DNA of 64,000 nt from positions 1 through 64,000 of the forward strand of contig NZ_FUKN01000005.1 in assembly GCF_900163785.1 (NCBI RefSeq), written 5' to 3'. Of the stretch, positions 45,206 to 54,152 are shown in pieces. The translations under genes and the position numbers were made by a program. Every line of letters begins with the position of its first letter. The first letter of the stretch is position 1. The stretch comes from Psychrobacter sp. JB385. GTDB taxonomy: Bacteria; Pseudomonadota; Gammaproteobacteria; Pseudomonadales; Moraxellaceae. The notes under the pieces are model-generated. The model searched no databases and was not told the origin of the DNA. It saw only the letters and a program-made list of their open reading frames with translations.

Positions 45206-46075
45206 TTATTCTTTTATCTGCCACTGGTTCAATAACTGACGGCAGCGCTCAATGACTGGTGCATCGACCATCTCGCCATCTATTTCAAATACCGCCTGAC
45301 CGCTTCGCTCATATTCTTCAATCACACGCTTAGCAAACTCAAGCGCCTTGTCGGTCGGCTGCAAGGCTTGCTGCACACTAGCCACTTGCTTGGGATGGAT
45401 ACATAACATTCCTGACATGCCCATTTGTGACCACAATTGTACTCGGGCGCGTAGTCCTACTTCATTATTAAAGTCAGGATAAATGGTATCGATAGGCGGC
45501 GCTAGCTTGTGTACCTTTGAGACTACAATAAACTGATAACGAATTTGATTGGCAATAAGGTCGGCTGAAGGCGTGCCAACTTGTACTTGCAGATCATTAT
45601 ACAGATCCAAAAACCCATAGCTAAAAGCGACCAAGCCTACTGCTTTTGCCATACTATCGATTTGGTATAACCCAACAGCACTCTCTATCAAAGCAATTAC
45701 AGGTAGACCTGTCAGCTGATATACGCTTTCGATATCTTCGGCGCGCTCAGCCTTAGCCAATAGCACTCCAGCCAAGTTAGGCATTTCTTGACAAAGCACT
45801 GTGTCTTTAAAAAACTCTTCGCTACCTGCTTGATTGATACGCAGCCAAATGGGCTGATAAGTTTGCTTTGAATTTTGCTCATCGTAGTAGTTTTTTAATG
45901 CGTCTCGAGCCGCTGCTTTGTCTTGCTTGGCAACGGCATCTTCCAAATCTACGATGACGGCATCTGCGCCACTAACAAAGGCCTTCTCTACTCTGTCGAT
46001 GCGAGTCGCTGGCACGAATAACCATGTCTTATTGTGAGCAATGCTATTTATTTTATGATTAGTCAATGAGTCCAC
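45206..46075 (-). CDS. HpcH/HpaI aldolase / CitE-like citrate lyase beta family protein
   Basis: 289 residues of a TIM barrel: TWLFVPATRIDRVEKAF at the N-terminus, AVIVDLEDAV with acidic Mg-site residues, ALIESAVGL near 140, and GMLCIHPKQV near 230. Members cleave citryl-CoA, malyl-CoA or related acyl-CoA thioesters; no citF or citD is near, so it is a lone CitE-type lyase, perhaps methylmalyl- or 3-hydroxyacyl-CoA specific. It lies downstream of the second acyl/carbonyl operon, separated by a terminator. Confidence 0.83.
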   Translation of the reverse strand: MDSLTNHKINSIAHNKTWLFVPATRIDRVEKAFVSGADAVIVDLEDAVAKQDKAAARDALKNYYDEQNSKQTYQPIWLRINQAGSEEFFKDTVLCQEMPNLAGVLLAKAERAEDIESVYQLTGLPVIALIESAVGLYQIDSMAKAVGLVAFSYGFLDLYNDLQVQVGTPSADLIANQIRYQFIVVSKVHKLAPPIDTIYPDFNNEVGLRARVQLWSQMGMSGMLCIHPKQVASVQQALQPTDKALEFAKRVIEEYERSGQAVFEIDGEMVDAPVIERCRQLLNQWQIKE

Positions 46076-46204
46076 GATTCACTCCTTTTAATTATTTGGA
46101 CTTATTATGCCACGGTGCAGCCTGTTCTTGCTTCCCACTAGCAGCCAATTCAATGGCAAAGTACGCAGAATAGCTATGCACTTCATTAAAAATACAATCC
46201 AAAA

Positions 46205-46233
46205 AACCGCATGAAAGTGATTCTCATGCGGTT
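46205..46233 (-). terminator. Terminator of the SDR operon
   Basis: aaccgcatga (46205-46214) and tcatgcggtt (46224-46233) form a perfect 10-bp stem with a 9-base loop. Read on the minus strand it is followed by a T-run. It lies about 43 bases past the last SDR gene. Confidence 0.82.
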
Positions 46234-46275
46234 CTTAATAATCACGCTATTTTTAACTCGCAGTCTCTTGGCTGA

Positions 46276-47037
46276 TCAAGCCAACATACCACCGTCGACA
46301 ACGATAGTCGCACCTGTGGTATAGCTTGATGCATCCGACACGAGATACAATACCGTACCAGCCATTTCATCAGGCTCAGCTACGCGCCCTAGCGGAATCG
46401 AGTGTAGTGCCATTTTCAATACTTTATCATTGGTCGTCAGAGCTGAGGCAAACTTGGTATCCGTCAGACCTGGCAATAACGCATTCACACGGATATTGAG
46501 TGGGCCACATTCTTTGGCAAAGGCTTTAGTCATGCTAATAACCGCCGCTTTGGTGATTGAGTAAATACCTTGCTTATCGCCTGCCACTAATCCATTGACC
46601 GATGCGGTATTCAAAATCACACCGCCGCCTTGTTCTTTCATCATTTTGCCAGCGGCTGTCGACATAAAGAAGTAACCACGAATGTTTACCTCAACCGTTT
46701 TATCAAAAGCGGCTAAATCCGTATCTAGAATATGGCCATAATATGGGTTGGCTGCAGCATTATTGACCAAGATATCAATTTGACCAAACTCACTTTTGAT
46801 GTGTTCAAAAACCGCGTCAATTTGCTCCATGTCTCCCACATGACAAGCAAAGGCGCTGGCTTTATGACCGTCAGCTTTGATGCTATCTGCGACTTCTTGG
46901 CAGGCATCAATTTTACGGCTAGAGACAATCACGTGTGCCCCTCTTGAGGCCAATAAACGGGCAATAGACTCACCAATACCTCGACTGGCACCTGTCACTA
47001 GGGCAACCTTACCGGTTAAATCAAATAAATCCTTCAT
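46276..47037 (-). CDS. SDR family oxidoreductase
   Basis: 253 residues, classical short-chain dehydrogenase: TGASRGIG at 16-23, NNAA near 93, catalytic Tyr-Lys in YSITKAAV, and VNALLPGLTDT. It uses NAD(P) to interconvert alcohols and ketones, or 3-hydroxyacyl and 3-ketoacyl groups. It is the last gene of a five-protein-like operon (ACAD, MDR, SDR, SDR) read from 50710. Substrate unknown. Confidence 0.9.
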   Translation of the reverse strand: MKDLFDLTGKVALVTGASRGIGESIARLLASRGAHVIVSSRKIDACQEVADSIKADGHKASAFACHVGDMEQIDAVFEHIKSEFGQIDILVNNAAANPYYGHILDTDLAAFDKTVEVNIRGYFFMSTAAGKMMKEQGGGVILNTASVNGLVAGDKQGIYSITKAAVISMTKAFAKECGPLNIRVNALLPGLTDTKFASALTTNDKVLKMALHSIPLGRVAEPDEMAGTVLYLVSDASSYTTGATIVVDGGMLA

Positions 47038-47088
47038 CGTTATTCCTTATGTTTTTAAATACTATATACGTAAGCGTAAAAGTCAATA

Positions 47089-47871
47089 TTATGCCAACAT
47101 GCCACCATCTAAGGTAAATGCGTGACCATTCATAAAGCTGCTCTCATCACTAGCCAACCATGCAATCGCAGCAGACACCTCGTCCACCTCGCCCAAACGG
47201 CGTAACGGGCTGGCCTTAACGGTTGCTTGCTGCGCGCGTTCGTTCATCGTTGCCATGGTATTACGCACCATTGGTGTATCAATAAAACTTGGACATACCG
47301 CGTTAAAACGAATATTGGCACGTGCATATTCATGGGCCGCAGATTTGGTCAATCCCATTACGCCATGTTTGGCGGCACTGTAAGCCGATAACATGGGCGC
47401 AGAACGCAGACCGGCAATAGACGCTACGTTAATCACATGACCACCGCCATTCGGTATCATACAATTGACAGCAGCACGCATACAGTGCCAGACCCCTTTT
47501 AGGTTCACAGCGATATTACGGTCAAAGTCATCATCACTTAGCTCATGCATAGGCGAAGGTTTATGGTCGATACCTGCGTTGTTTACCACCACATCTATGC
47601 CACCTAATGTCTCCATCGCGAAGTCAAACAATGCACGCACTTCATCACCGCTGGTCACATTTACCTTTCTAAAAGTGATGCTATTGCCAGCATCTTGACC
47701 TTGTTTGGCAACCGCTTCACCTATTTCTTCGGCCATATCACCAATGACGACTTTTGCGCCGCGACTGGCTAGTAGTAATGCACTTGCTGCACCAATACCT
47801 GATGCCCCGCCAGTGATCAAAATACGTTTACCCGTTACATCTGATGCAATTCCGTTTGTATTCAGTGTCAT
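47089..47871 (-). CDS. SDR family oxidoreductase (3-hydroxyacyl-type)
   Basis: 260 residues with TGGASGIG at 20-27, NNAG, the Tyr-x3-Lys pair in YSAAKHGV and VCPSFIDTPMV. It is a second, distinct SDR beside the first; they share the fold but not close identity. It starts 3 bases after the MDR reductase stop, showing translational coupling. Likely substrates are 3-hydroxyacyl-CoA or related secondary alcohols. Confidence 0.9.
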   Translation of the reverse strand: MTLNTNGIASDVTGKRILITGGASGIGAASALLLASRGAKVVIGDMAEEIGEAVAKQGQDAGNSITFRKVNVTSGDEVRALFDFAMETLGGIDVVVNNAGIDHKPSPMHELSDDDFDRNIAVNLKGVWHCMRAAVNCMIPNGGGHVINVASIAGLRSAPMLSAYSAAKHGVMGLTKSAAHEYARANIRFNAVCPSFIDTPMVRNTMATMNERAQQATVKASPLRRLGEVDEVSAAIAWLASDESSFMNGHAFTLDGGMLA

Positions 47872-47874
47872 GAT

Positions 47875-48882
47875 TTATTCCTCTACCTTAAGTACCAGTT
47901 TGCCGAAGTTTTCACCTTTAAAGAGCATCATAAGCGTATCAGGAAAGGTCTCAATACCTTCAACGATATGGTCTTTTACTTTGATGTCACCTGATTGAAT
48001 CCAGCCAGCAATCTCTTTCATGGCGATTGGATATTCTTTAATATTATCGAACACCACAATACCTTCCATACGAGCACGATTGACCAATAGCGATAAATAG
48101 TTCGATGGGCCTTTTACCGCTGTCGTGTTGTTATACTGACTAATAGCACCGCAGATAACGATGCGTGCACGTAGATTAATTTGAGTCAGCACGTCATTTA
48201 AAATATCACCGCCAACGTTATCGAAATAGACATCAACGCCATTTGGACAGGTTTTCTTCAGTGCTTTTTTCACGTCTTCGTTTTTATAATCGATCGTCGC
48301 ATCAAACCCAAGCTCATCGACTAAGAATTTGCATTTCTCGCTACCGCCTGCGATACCAACGACGCGGCAGCCTTTGATTTTGGCAATCTGACCGACCAAG
48401 CTACCAACAGCACCTGCAGCACCTGATACCACGACGGTCTCGCCTGCTTTTGGCTGACCTGTTTTTAACAGACCAAAATACCCTGTCATGCCCGGCATCC
48501 CAAGTACGCCCAAATAGTAAGGTAGCGGTGCAAGATTTGGATCAACTTTATGCAATCCTGTGCCATCACTGACCGCATGTGATTGCACGCCATCGTGACC
48601 TGCAACATAATCCCCAACGGCGAATTTCTCATGCTTACTTTCAATCACTTCACCCACCGTACCAGCGCGCATGACGTCACCAATTTTTACTGGTGCGATA
48701 TAAGATTTGGCATCGTTTAGCCAGCCGCGCATCGCAGGATCGATAGAGATATAATCAACTCTAATCAGTAATTGACCATCGGTAATAGTCGGTATTTCTG
48801 TCTCAGTATAATCCCAAGTTTCAGCACTTGGTTCGCCGACTGGTCTTGCTTTTAGTCGCCACTGCTTATTTATGGTTGTCAT
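47875..48882 (-). CDS. NADP-dependent MDR-family oxidoreductase (CurA / 2-alkenal reductase type)
   Basis: 335 residues: zinc-free medium-chain reductase with AMRGWLND, GAAGAVGSLVGQIAK as nucleotide motif near 150, and a C-terminus LVLKVEE. Related members reduce alpha,beta-unsaturated carbonyls, leukotriene/prostaglandin-like or curcumin-like substrates. It sits between the acyl-CoA dehydrogenase and an SDR gene, with spacings of 22 and 3 bases. Confidence 0.88.
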   Translation of the reverse strand: MTTINKQWRLKARPVGEPSAETWDYTETEIPTITDGQLLIRVDYISIDPAMRGWLNDAKSYIAPVKIGDVMRAGTVGEVIESKHEKFAVGDYVAGHDGVQSHAVSDGTGLHKVDPNLAPLPYYLGVLGMPGMTGYFGLLKTGQPKAGETVVVSGAAGAVGSLVGQIAKIKGCRVVGIAGGSEKCKFLVDELGFDATIDYKNEDVKKALKKTCPNGVDVYFDNVGGDILNDVLTQINLRARIVICGAISQYNNTTAVKGPSNYLSLLVNRARMEGIVVFDNIKEYPIAMKEIAGWIQSGDIKVKDHIVEGIETFPDTLMMLFKGENFGKLVLKVEE

Positions 48883-48904
48883 TATTCTTTCCTTAGAATT
48901 GTTC

Positions 48905-50710
48905 TTAGAACCAGTCCGCTTGCATATCAGTGCAAACGGAATTGTTATTGTTTAAAATGGCAATATCACGGTTAATTAATGGTAGTTCCCAATCGATGAA
49001 GTACTTCGCCGCTTGTATCTTGCCTTTATAGAAATTCTGCTGTTCCACATCTTGCGTTGTACTTAGTAGTTGTTCGGCTTTACTTGCTTGGCGAATCCAA
49101 ATCCAGCTCAGCACAATTGAAGCAAAAATATTCATCAGCGCCTGCGCATTGCCCGTGAGCGTGATGGCTTCTTCTTTCTGCAACACTTTGCTTAGATGCA
49201 CCAATACTTCATGCAAATGACCCATATAAGGTGTTAATTTACCCGCCAGTGCCGCACTCTCAGGCGTAGTAATATTTTCTAGATCTTGAGTGATTTCACG
49301 TTTTAGTATCTGAATACCAAGACCACCCTTTTGCCACAATTTACGAAATGACAAATCTAGTGCCTGTACGCCATTTGTGCCTTCATGAATGGGGTTAAGA
49401 CGATTGTCACGCCAAAACTGCTCAGCATGATATTCACGCGTATAACCGGCACCGCCCAATACTTGAATACCCAAATCATTGGCTTTTGGCCCATATTCAG
49501 ACGGCCATGCTTTTAGCACTGGCGTTAGCAAATCTAATAGCTCTGTCAGCTCGTTTTTTAGGGTTTCGTCTTCACAGGTATTGATACGGTCAATTAGGTT
49601 TGAGCCGTATAAGCACAGGGAGATCCCGCCCTCAGAGTAGGCTTTTTGTGCCAATAGCATACGCTTTACGTCACCATGCTGAATAATGGCAGTCGCATCA
49701 TCTTCAGGTTTGTTGTTTGGCGCAATGCGACCTTGTGTTCTGTCTTTTGCGTAATCGAGCGAATACTGATAGCCACGATAGCCAATCATCGCCGCACCAA
49801 AACCAACCGCAATGCGTGCCTCATTCATCATTTTGAACATATAACGCAGACCAAAATGCTCATCACCGATCAAATAACCATGACAATCGCCCGCGTCACC
49901 GAAGCTCAATGCCGTGGAAGTCGCACCTCTATAACCAAGTTTGTGAATCAGACCAGTCAGATGTACATCGTTACGCTCGCCAACAGACATATCATCGTTC
50001 AAGCGATACTTAGGTACGGCAAATAAAGAGATGCCTTTTACCCCACTAGGGCCACCGGGAATCTTGGCCAATACCAGATGGACAATATTGTCAGACAGTT
50101 CATGATCCCCTGCTGAGATATAAATCTTGCTGCCTTTGACACGATAGGAGCCATCGTCTTGTTTAACTGCGGTGGTTTTGATGTCGGCAAGTGATGAACC
50201 AGCGTGCGGCTCTGTCAGCGCCATGGTTCCAGTAAACCCACCTGTCAGCATGCGCGGCATAAACGCCGCTTTGATATCCTCATTCGCAAAGTGAGAGATG
50301 ACATTGATTGCTGCTGTCGTCAAAAATGGATAGGCCGTCGTTGATGGGTTAGCAGCCATAAAATAGCCTGCCACAGCTGTCATAACCGTTTCGGGCAGTT
50401 GCATGCCGCCATCTTCAAAACTATAACGACCTGCAATAAAGCCCGACTCGCGAAACGCATCAAAAGCGACTTTGACATCGCTGATCATGCTGACCTTTTT
50501 ACCATCGAACTGCGGTTCGTTCTTATCTGCCAAGTGATTGTGCGGCAAAAATAAATCCGTCGCGATCTTGTTTGCCGTATCTAATACCGCATCGAAAGTC
50601 TCACGGCTGTGTTCTGAAAATTTCGAATGCTCAGTGAGGGTTTGTGTTCCCAATACATCGTACAGCTGGAACGGTAATTCAAAGTCGTTGATAAGGGTGT
50701 CTGCTGCCAT
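48905..50710 (-). CDS. Acyl-CoA dehydrogenase, large form with C-terminal extension
   Basis: 601 residues, longer than usual (about 380). The standard dehydrogenase fold covers 1-450, with TEPHAGSSLADIKTTA, YISAGDHEL, GGAGYTREYHAEQFWRDNRLNPIHEGTNGVQ, the latter with the catalytic region. Residues 460-601 are the extra helical domain seen in the long-chain and very-long-chain type of bacteria. It begins the operon. An AraC gene is divergent. Confidence 0.9.
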   Translation of the reverse strand: MAADTLINDFELPFQLYDVLGTQTLTEHSKFSEHSRETFDAVLDTANKIATDLFLPHNHLADKNEPQFDGKKVSMISDVKVAFDAFRESGFIAGRYSFEDGGMQLPETVMTAVAGYFMAANPSTTAYPFLTTAAINVISHFANEDIKAAFMPRMLTGGFTGTMALTEPHAGSSLADIKTTAVKQDDGSYRVKGSKIYISAGDHELSDNIVHLVLAKIPGGPSGVKGISLFAVPKYRLNDDMSVGERNDVHLTGLIHKLGYRGATSTALSFGDAGDCHGYLIGDEHFGLRYMFKMMNEARIAVGFGAAMIGYRGYQYSLDYAKDRTQGRIAPNNKPEDDATAIIQHGDVKRMLLAQKAYSEGGISLCLYGSNLIDRINTCEDETLKNELTELLDLLTPVLKAWPSEYGPKANDLGIQVLGGAGYTREYHAEQFWRDNRLNPIHEGTNGVQALDLSFRKLWQKGGLGIQILKREITQDLENITTPESAALAGKLTPYMGHLHEVLVHLSKVLQKEEAITLTGNAQALMNIFASIVLSWIWIRQASKAEQLLSTTQDVEQQNFYKGKIQAAKYFIDWELPLINRDIAILNNNNSVCTDMQADWF

Positions 50711-50982
50711 AGTCGTCTCTTTTAGTAAAGTTCAAATATCGTCAATCATGAAAATCCGTTTATCTTACTGCCATCTGTAATGGCTTTATCTCTTCTATTT
50801 ACTGCATCATTGAGAAGGCAAAATAAAGGGCATAAATGCTTATCAATTGATATTAAGCTAATTTAGCGCTTTGCCGTATTGTCATTTATGACATAATCAT
50901 GGTCAAATGAGACAAAATTTTAAGAAAAATTCATCAAAAACACCCTATTTTTGACAAACGTACCTAAAGACACGAAAGACTT

Positions 50983-51993
50983 ATGCCTTATTTCAAACCG
51001 TTTAAAGTAATCATTCTTGGCTTCGATGGTGTGCTTGGTAGTGTGCTCGCTGGCGCCTTAGATCTGTTTTCATTTACAGGGGTCAGCTGGCAGCGATTTT
51101 TAGATGAGGACGTAGAGCCACGATTTAAGGTACAGATCGCAAGCTTGGGTGGCGGTGCTATCAGATGTAGTAATCGCTTAATGGTTCATGCCCATTGTGA
51201 TATTCAAGACGTGACAGAGTGTGACTTATTGCTAGTACCTACCATTGGCGATTCTATTGATAAGGTATTGAAGCAAAACAGTGAGCTGCTCCCGCATTTA
51301 AAGCGACTGGCCAATACCAACGCTGATATTGCGAGCAACTGTAGCGGGGCTTTTTTTCTGGCGGAGGCAGGGTTGTTAGATCATAAAGTCGCCACCACCC
51401 ATTGGGGCTATGCCAATAAATTTAAGGCAGACTTTCCACTGGTGGACTTACAAGAGAACCAGTTTGTTACTCATTCAAGTAACGATGCTGGCAATATATT
51501 TTGTGCGGCAGGCGGTAGTGCTTTTTATGACTTAGGATTGTTATTAATAGAGCGCTACTGCGGGCGGGAGATCTCGACACAAGTAGCAAAAACTCAGATT
51601 ATTGACAGCAAACGAGGTAATCAGAATAGCTATACCAACGTGACTTTGCACAAGCCGCATTCCGATCAGTTGGTCAAACAAGTTCAAGAATTTATCGAAC
51701 AAAACTTCCAGCAGCCAATACAAGTCAGTAGTTTGGCTGCTATGGTCAATATTACCCCACGCACCTTGAACAGACGCTTTCAAGCCAGCGTGGCGATGCG
51801 ACCCGTTGAATATATTCAGGCTGTCAGAATTGAGCAAGCCAAGCGCTTATTAGAATCGGGCGATGTGACGATAAAATCGCTGGCGGATCAAGTGGGTTAT
51901 GAGGACATCTCGTCATTCACACGCTTGTTCAAACGTACTACCGAGTTGACGCCTAAGGAGTACCAAGACAAGTTTTCACGGTTAGCGATTTAA
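50983..51993 (+). CDS. AraC-family regulator with DJ-1/PfpI-like N-terminus (GlxA-type)
   Basis: 336 residues. The N-terminal 1-200 region resembles the class I glutamine amidotransferase fold, with the elbow-like SNCSGAFFLAEAGLLD and ATTHWGYA. The C-terminal 230-336 has two helix-turn-helix motifs (PIQVSSLAAMVNITPRTLNRRF part, and LADQVGYEDISSFTRLFKR). It is divergent from the acyl-CoA dehydrogenase operon and probably activates it. The signal is unknown. Confidence 0.87.
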   Translation: MPYFKPFKVIILGFDGVLGSVLAGALDLFSFTGVSWQRFLDEDVEPRFKVQIASLGGGAIRCSNRLMVHAHCDIQDVTECDLLLVPTIGDSIDKVLKQNSELLPHLKRLANTNADIASNCSGAFFLAEAGLLDHKVATTHWGYANKFKADFPLVDLQENQFVTHSSNDAGNIFCAAGGSAFYDLGLLLIERYCGREISTQVAKTQIIDSKRGNQNSYTNVTLHKPHSDQLVKQVQEFIEQNFQQPIQVSSLAAMVNITPRTLNRRFQASVAMRPVEYIQAVRIEQAKRLLESGDVTIKSLADQVGYEDISSFTRLFKRTTELTPKEYQDKFSRLAI

Positions 51994-52004
51994 TGACTTA
52001 ATAA

Positions 52005-52167
52005 TATAGTGAATGTAGTATAAAAACGAGTCAGTGGGACTGGAGCAAATTTTTCTTAGCCTCTGCCTGCGAAGGCACAGCAAGCAAGCAAGCAAGCAAG
52101 CAAGCAAAATGTACTTCAGTTCAGCGTTGAAATGTAGCGTCTCTGTTCTATTTTGAATCGACTATAG
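52005..52167. repeat. Dispersed palindromic repeat, copy C, with a CAAG microsatellite
   Basis: Ends are TATAGTGAAT on the left and, inverted, CTATAGTCGATTCA on the right. The core ACTGGAGCAAATTTTTCTTA and GCCTCTG matches copies A (reverse) and B (forward). It includes a 27-base (CAAG)n tract at 52081-52107. It lies between the AraC and LD-carboxypeptidase genes. Confidence 0.65.
52081..52107. repeat. Tetranucleotide microsatellite (CAAG)6-7
   Basis: Six full CAAG units plus CAA. It is not in a gene, and replaces the corresponding core bases of the dispersed repeat. Such tracts change length by slippage. Confidence 0.9.
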
Positions 52168-52180
52168 TATTGTTTAGCTC

Positions 52181-53458
52181 TTAAGCCTTCTGCCACAACC
52201 CTTCGACATGAATCGTATCGGCTTCAATCGTGGGATAATCAGTAAATGACAATTGATAGCCGCCCACTGTGTTAGGAGTCAGCTGACAAGTCGCTCCAAG
52301 CGGAAAGCTGTGTTTTTTGCCAATATGACCAAAACGCATCCCACTATAAATGGGCAGTCCTGTCAATTTGTGCAACTGACGGACCACAGTAGCGACATCA
52401 TAACGCTTATCGTAGCTGTCCTCGCCCGAACCAGACAATGCGCCAAATACAATCGCTTGCTGACCCTTAAACATGCCCGCTAAGTACAAGTCATATAACA
52501 TGCGCTCAATGCGATAAGCCTGCTCGCCCACATCTTCCAAAAACACAATACCGCCCTTAATGCGCGGCAAATACTCACTGCCAGCCAGCGCTGAGACCAC
52601 ACTCAGGTTGCCACCCCAAATGGTGCCGCGCACTGCCTTCGGTTCACCTATTGTCAGAATACTGGGTAACTGCGGGCTGGTTAAAGACGCATCCTTGATG
52701 CTGATCGTCAGATTAGGGTTGCTCAAGGCATTGGCAAATTGTTGGCACGTTACTTGATCGGTATTGATTTTGCCAAACTCACTATAAAGCATGGGAGCCG
52801 CAAGTGAGCTCATCCCCCCTTTTGCCAATAGTGCACATTGAATAGCGGTCACATCACTAAACCCTGCGAGTATCGTGCCGCGTTCTTTCATAATACGCCC
52901 AAGCGTTGACCAATCAACCATCGGTAATAAACGCATCGCGCCATAGCCACCACGTACGCCCAATAGCAATTTAGGGGCCGCTATGGCACCAGTCGCGATA
53001 TTTTGAAGATCACTGGCGCGTTGCGCGTCCGTACCTGCAAAGCGCAAATATTGTCGACTGGTGATGGTAGGATTACTTATTTTAAACCCCGCACAAGCCA
53101 CACGATCCAGCGCCAATTGATTGCGCTCATCACTGCCGCCCACATTGGAGCTGGCAAAAAGCTGCGTTTCGATAGTGGGCGTAATACAGTTTATGGTGAG
53201 AGATGTCTGCGATGACGCATCATTTTGCACCAATGGCAGATCATCTTTGGTCAGTGACGTGCTGTTATCTTTGTCCGCTGTATTGGCAGCCAGAACTTGA
53301 GAGATGCTTTGAGTGGCTAACAATCCTGTGCCCGCACTTACTCCCAATTGCCGCAAAAACTGCCTGCGATTCAGTCCAGTTTTTGCATTCGTCACTGAAG
53401 CGGATTTTTGGCTATTGGCAGCGGTAGCGTCCTGTGTCCACGGTGTCTTTGAGACCAT
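52181..53458 (-). CDS. Tat-exported LD-carboxypeptidase (peptidase S66, LdcA family)
   Basis: 425 residues from the ATG at 53458, favoured because AAGGAAG lies upstream; an ATG at 53503 lacks a site. The N-terminus has a twin-arginine signal (NRRQFLRQLGVSAG). The S66 triad is present: Ser in GFSDVTA, Glu in FLEDVGEQAYRIERML, and His in GMRFGHIGKKHSFPLG, plus RGGYGAMRLL. LdcA removes the terminal D-Ala from muropeptide tetrapeptides during wall recycling. In E. coli it is cytoplasmic; this one is probably periplasmic, which is a real difference. Confidence 0.85.
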   Translation of the reverse strand: MVSKTPWTQDATAANSQKSASVTNAKTGLNRRQFLRQLGVSAGTGLLATQSISQVLAANTADKDNSTSLTKDDLPLVQNDASSQTSLTINCITPTIETQLFASSNVGGSDERNQLALDRVACAGFKISNPTITSRQYLRFAGTDAQRASDLQNIATGAIAAPKLLLGVRGGYGAMRLLPMVDWSTLGRIMKERGTILAGFSDVTAIQCALLAKGGMSSLAAPMLYSEFGKINTDQVTCQQFANALSNPNLTISIKDASLTSPQLPSILTIGEPKAVRGTIWGGNLSVVSALAGSEYLPRIKGGIVFLEDVGEQAYRIERMLYDLYLAGMFKGQQAIVFGALSGSGEDSYDKRYDVATVVRQLHKLTGLPIYSGMRFGHIGKKHSFPLGATCQLTPNTVGGYQLSFTDYPTIEADTIHVEGLWQKA

Positions 53459-53667
53459 ATCTTGCGACTTCCTTCTTACTTTTGTCTGAGTTGTTATTTT
53501 CATCAGCTATAAAAGACAAGATTATAACGTGCCTGCTCATAGATATGGTTGCCCAACCCTTGCCCGTATTTACTTTTTCGCTACTGTGCCGATAATGATG
53601 CTTGAATTGTCATATCCAACATAAAAAAGGCCGCTCTTGACGTAAACTTCATAACGCTTAAATAGCA

Positions 53668-53709
53668 AAAAAGCCAAGATCGATAACCTAGTATCGGTCG
53701 TGGCTTTTT
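53668..53709. terminator. Bidirectional terminator before the small membrane protein gene's end
   Basis: aaaaagcca-agatcgata (53668-53685) pairs with tatcggtcg-tggcttttt (53692-53709), 16 of 18 positions, 6-base loop, T-runs both ways. It lies 67 bases past the stop of the small membrane protein gene. Confidence 0.8.
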
Positions 53710-53776
53710 ATTGGTTATTTATCATATTCAATTGATTGTGCGTTATTAACTGCCTACGATTAACTGCCTACAAATA

Positions 53777-54082
53777 TCAATCAGGCACATCATAACTGGC
53801 TTTTTCGGGATTGAGACCGAATGAGCAGACAAAGGTAGCAACGAGACTATTCACAATAATGAAAGGCAGATCAATGGTGGCGTGTCCCAGCGCATAGCGA
53901 CCGATGAGCCATGATACAATCAGCATAACGATAAAAAACAGACCCAAACACGCCAAAATCGTCGGATGTTTTAGATTGTAAGGCTGGTCGGGTTTGGGTT
54001 TTTTGTCCAAAACATAGGTTCTTATTGCCCAACCTGCTGCATAAGAAAACCCGCCCAACACCACATAACTAAAAAAATTCAT
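53777..54082 (-). CDS. Small membrane protein of unknown function
   Basis: 101 residues, three hydrophobic segments (5-22, 45-63, 70-88) with a basic loop (DKKPKPDQPYN) between the first two. I do not recognise a family. It is followed by a terminator and preceded by a lipoprotein gene in the same direction, so the two may be one transcript and act in the envelope together. Confidence 0.65.
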   Translation of the reverse strand: MNFFSYVVLGGFSYAAGWAIRTYVLDKKPKPDQPYNLKHPTILACLGLFFIVMLIVSWLIGRYALGHATIDLPFIIVNSLVATFVCSFGLNPEKASYDVPD

Positions 54083-54152
54083 ATTGCCTGACTCTGATGA
54101 CGGTTTATAACAAACGATGATTGATGTTTAACAAGGCTTAATTGCCAATTAT

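Noticed and set aside
52181-53503. Inactive LD-carboxypeptidase because GGYGAMRLL lacks Ser
   Set aside because: The nucleophile belongs to the GFSDVTA elbow, which is intact; the GGYG segment is not the catalytic Ser.
53617-53640. Possible fourth copy of the dispersed repeat (ATCCAACATAAAAA shared with copy A)
   Set aside because: Only the end segment matches; no core or second arm is present.
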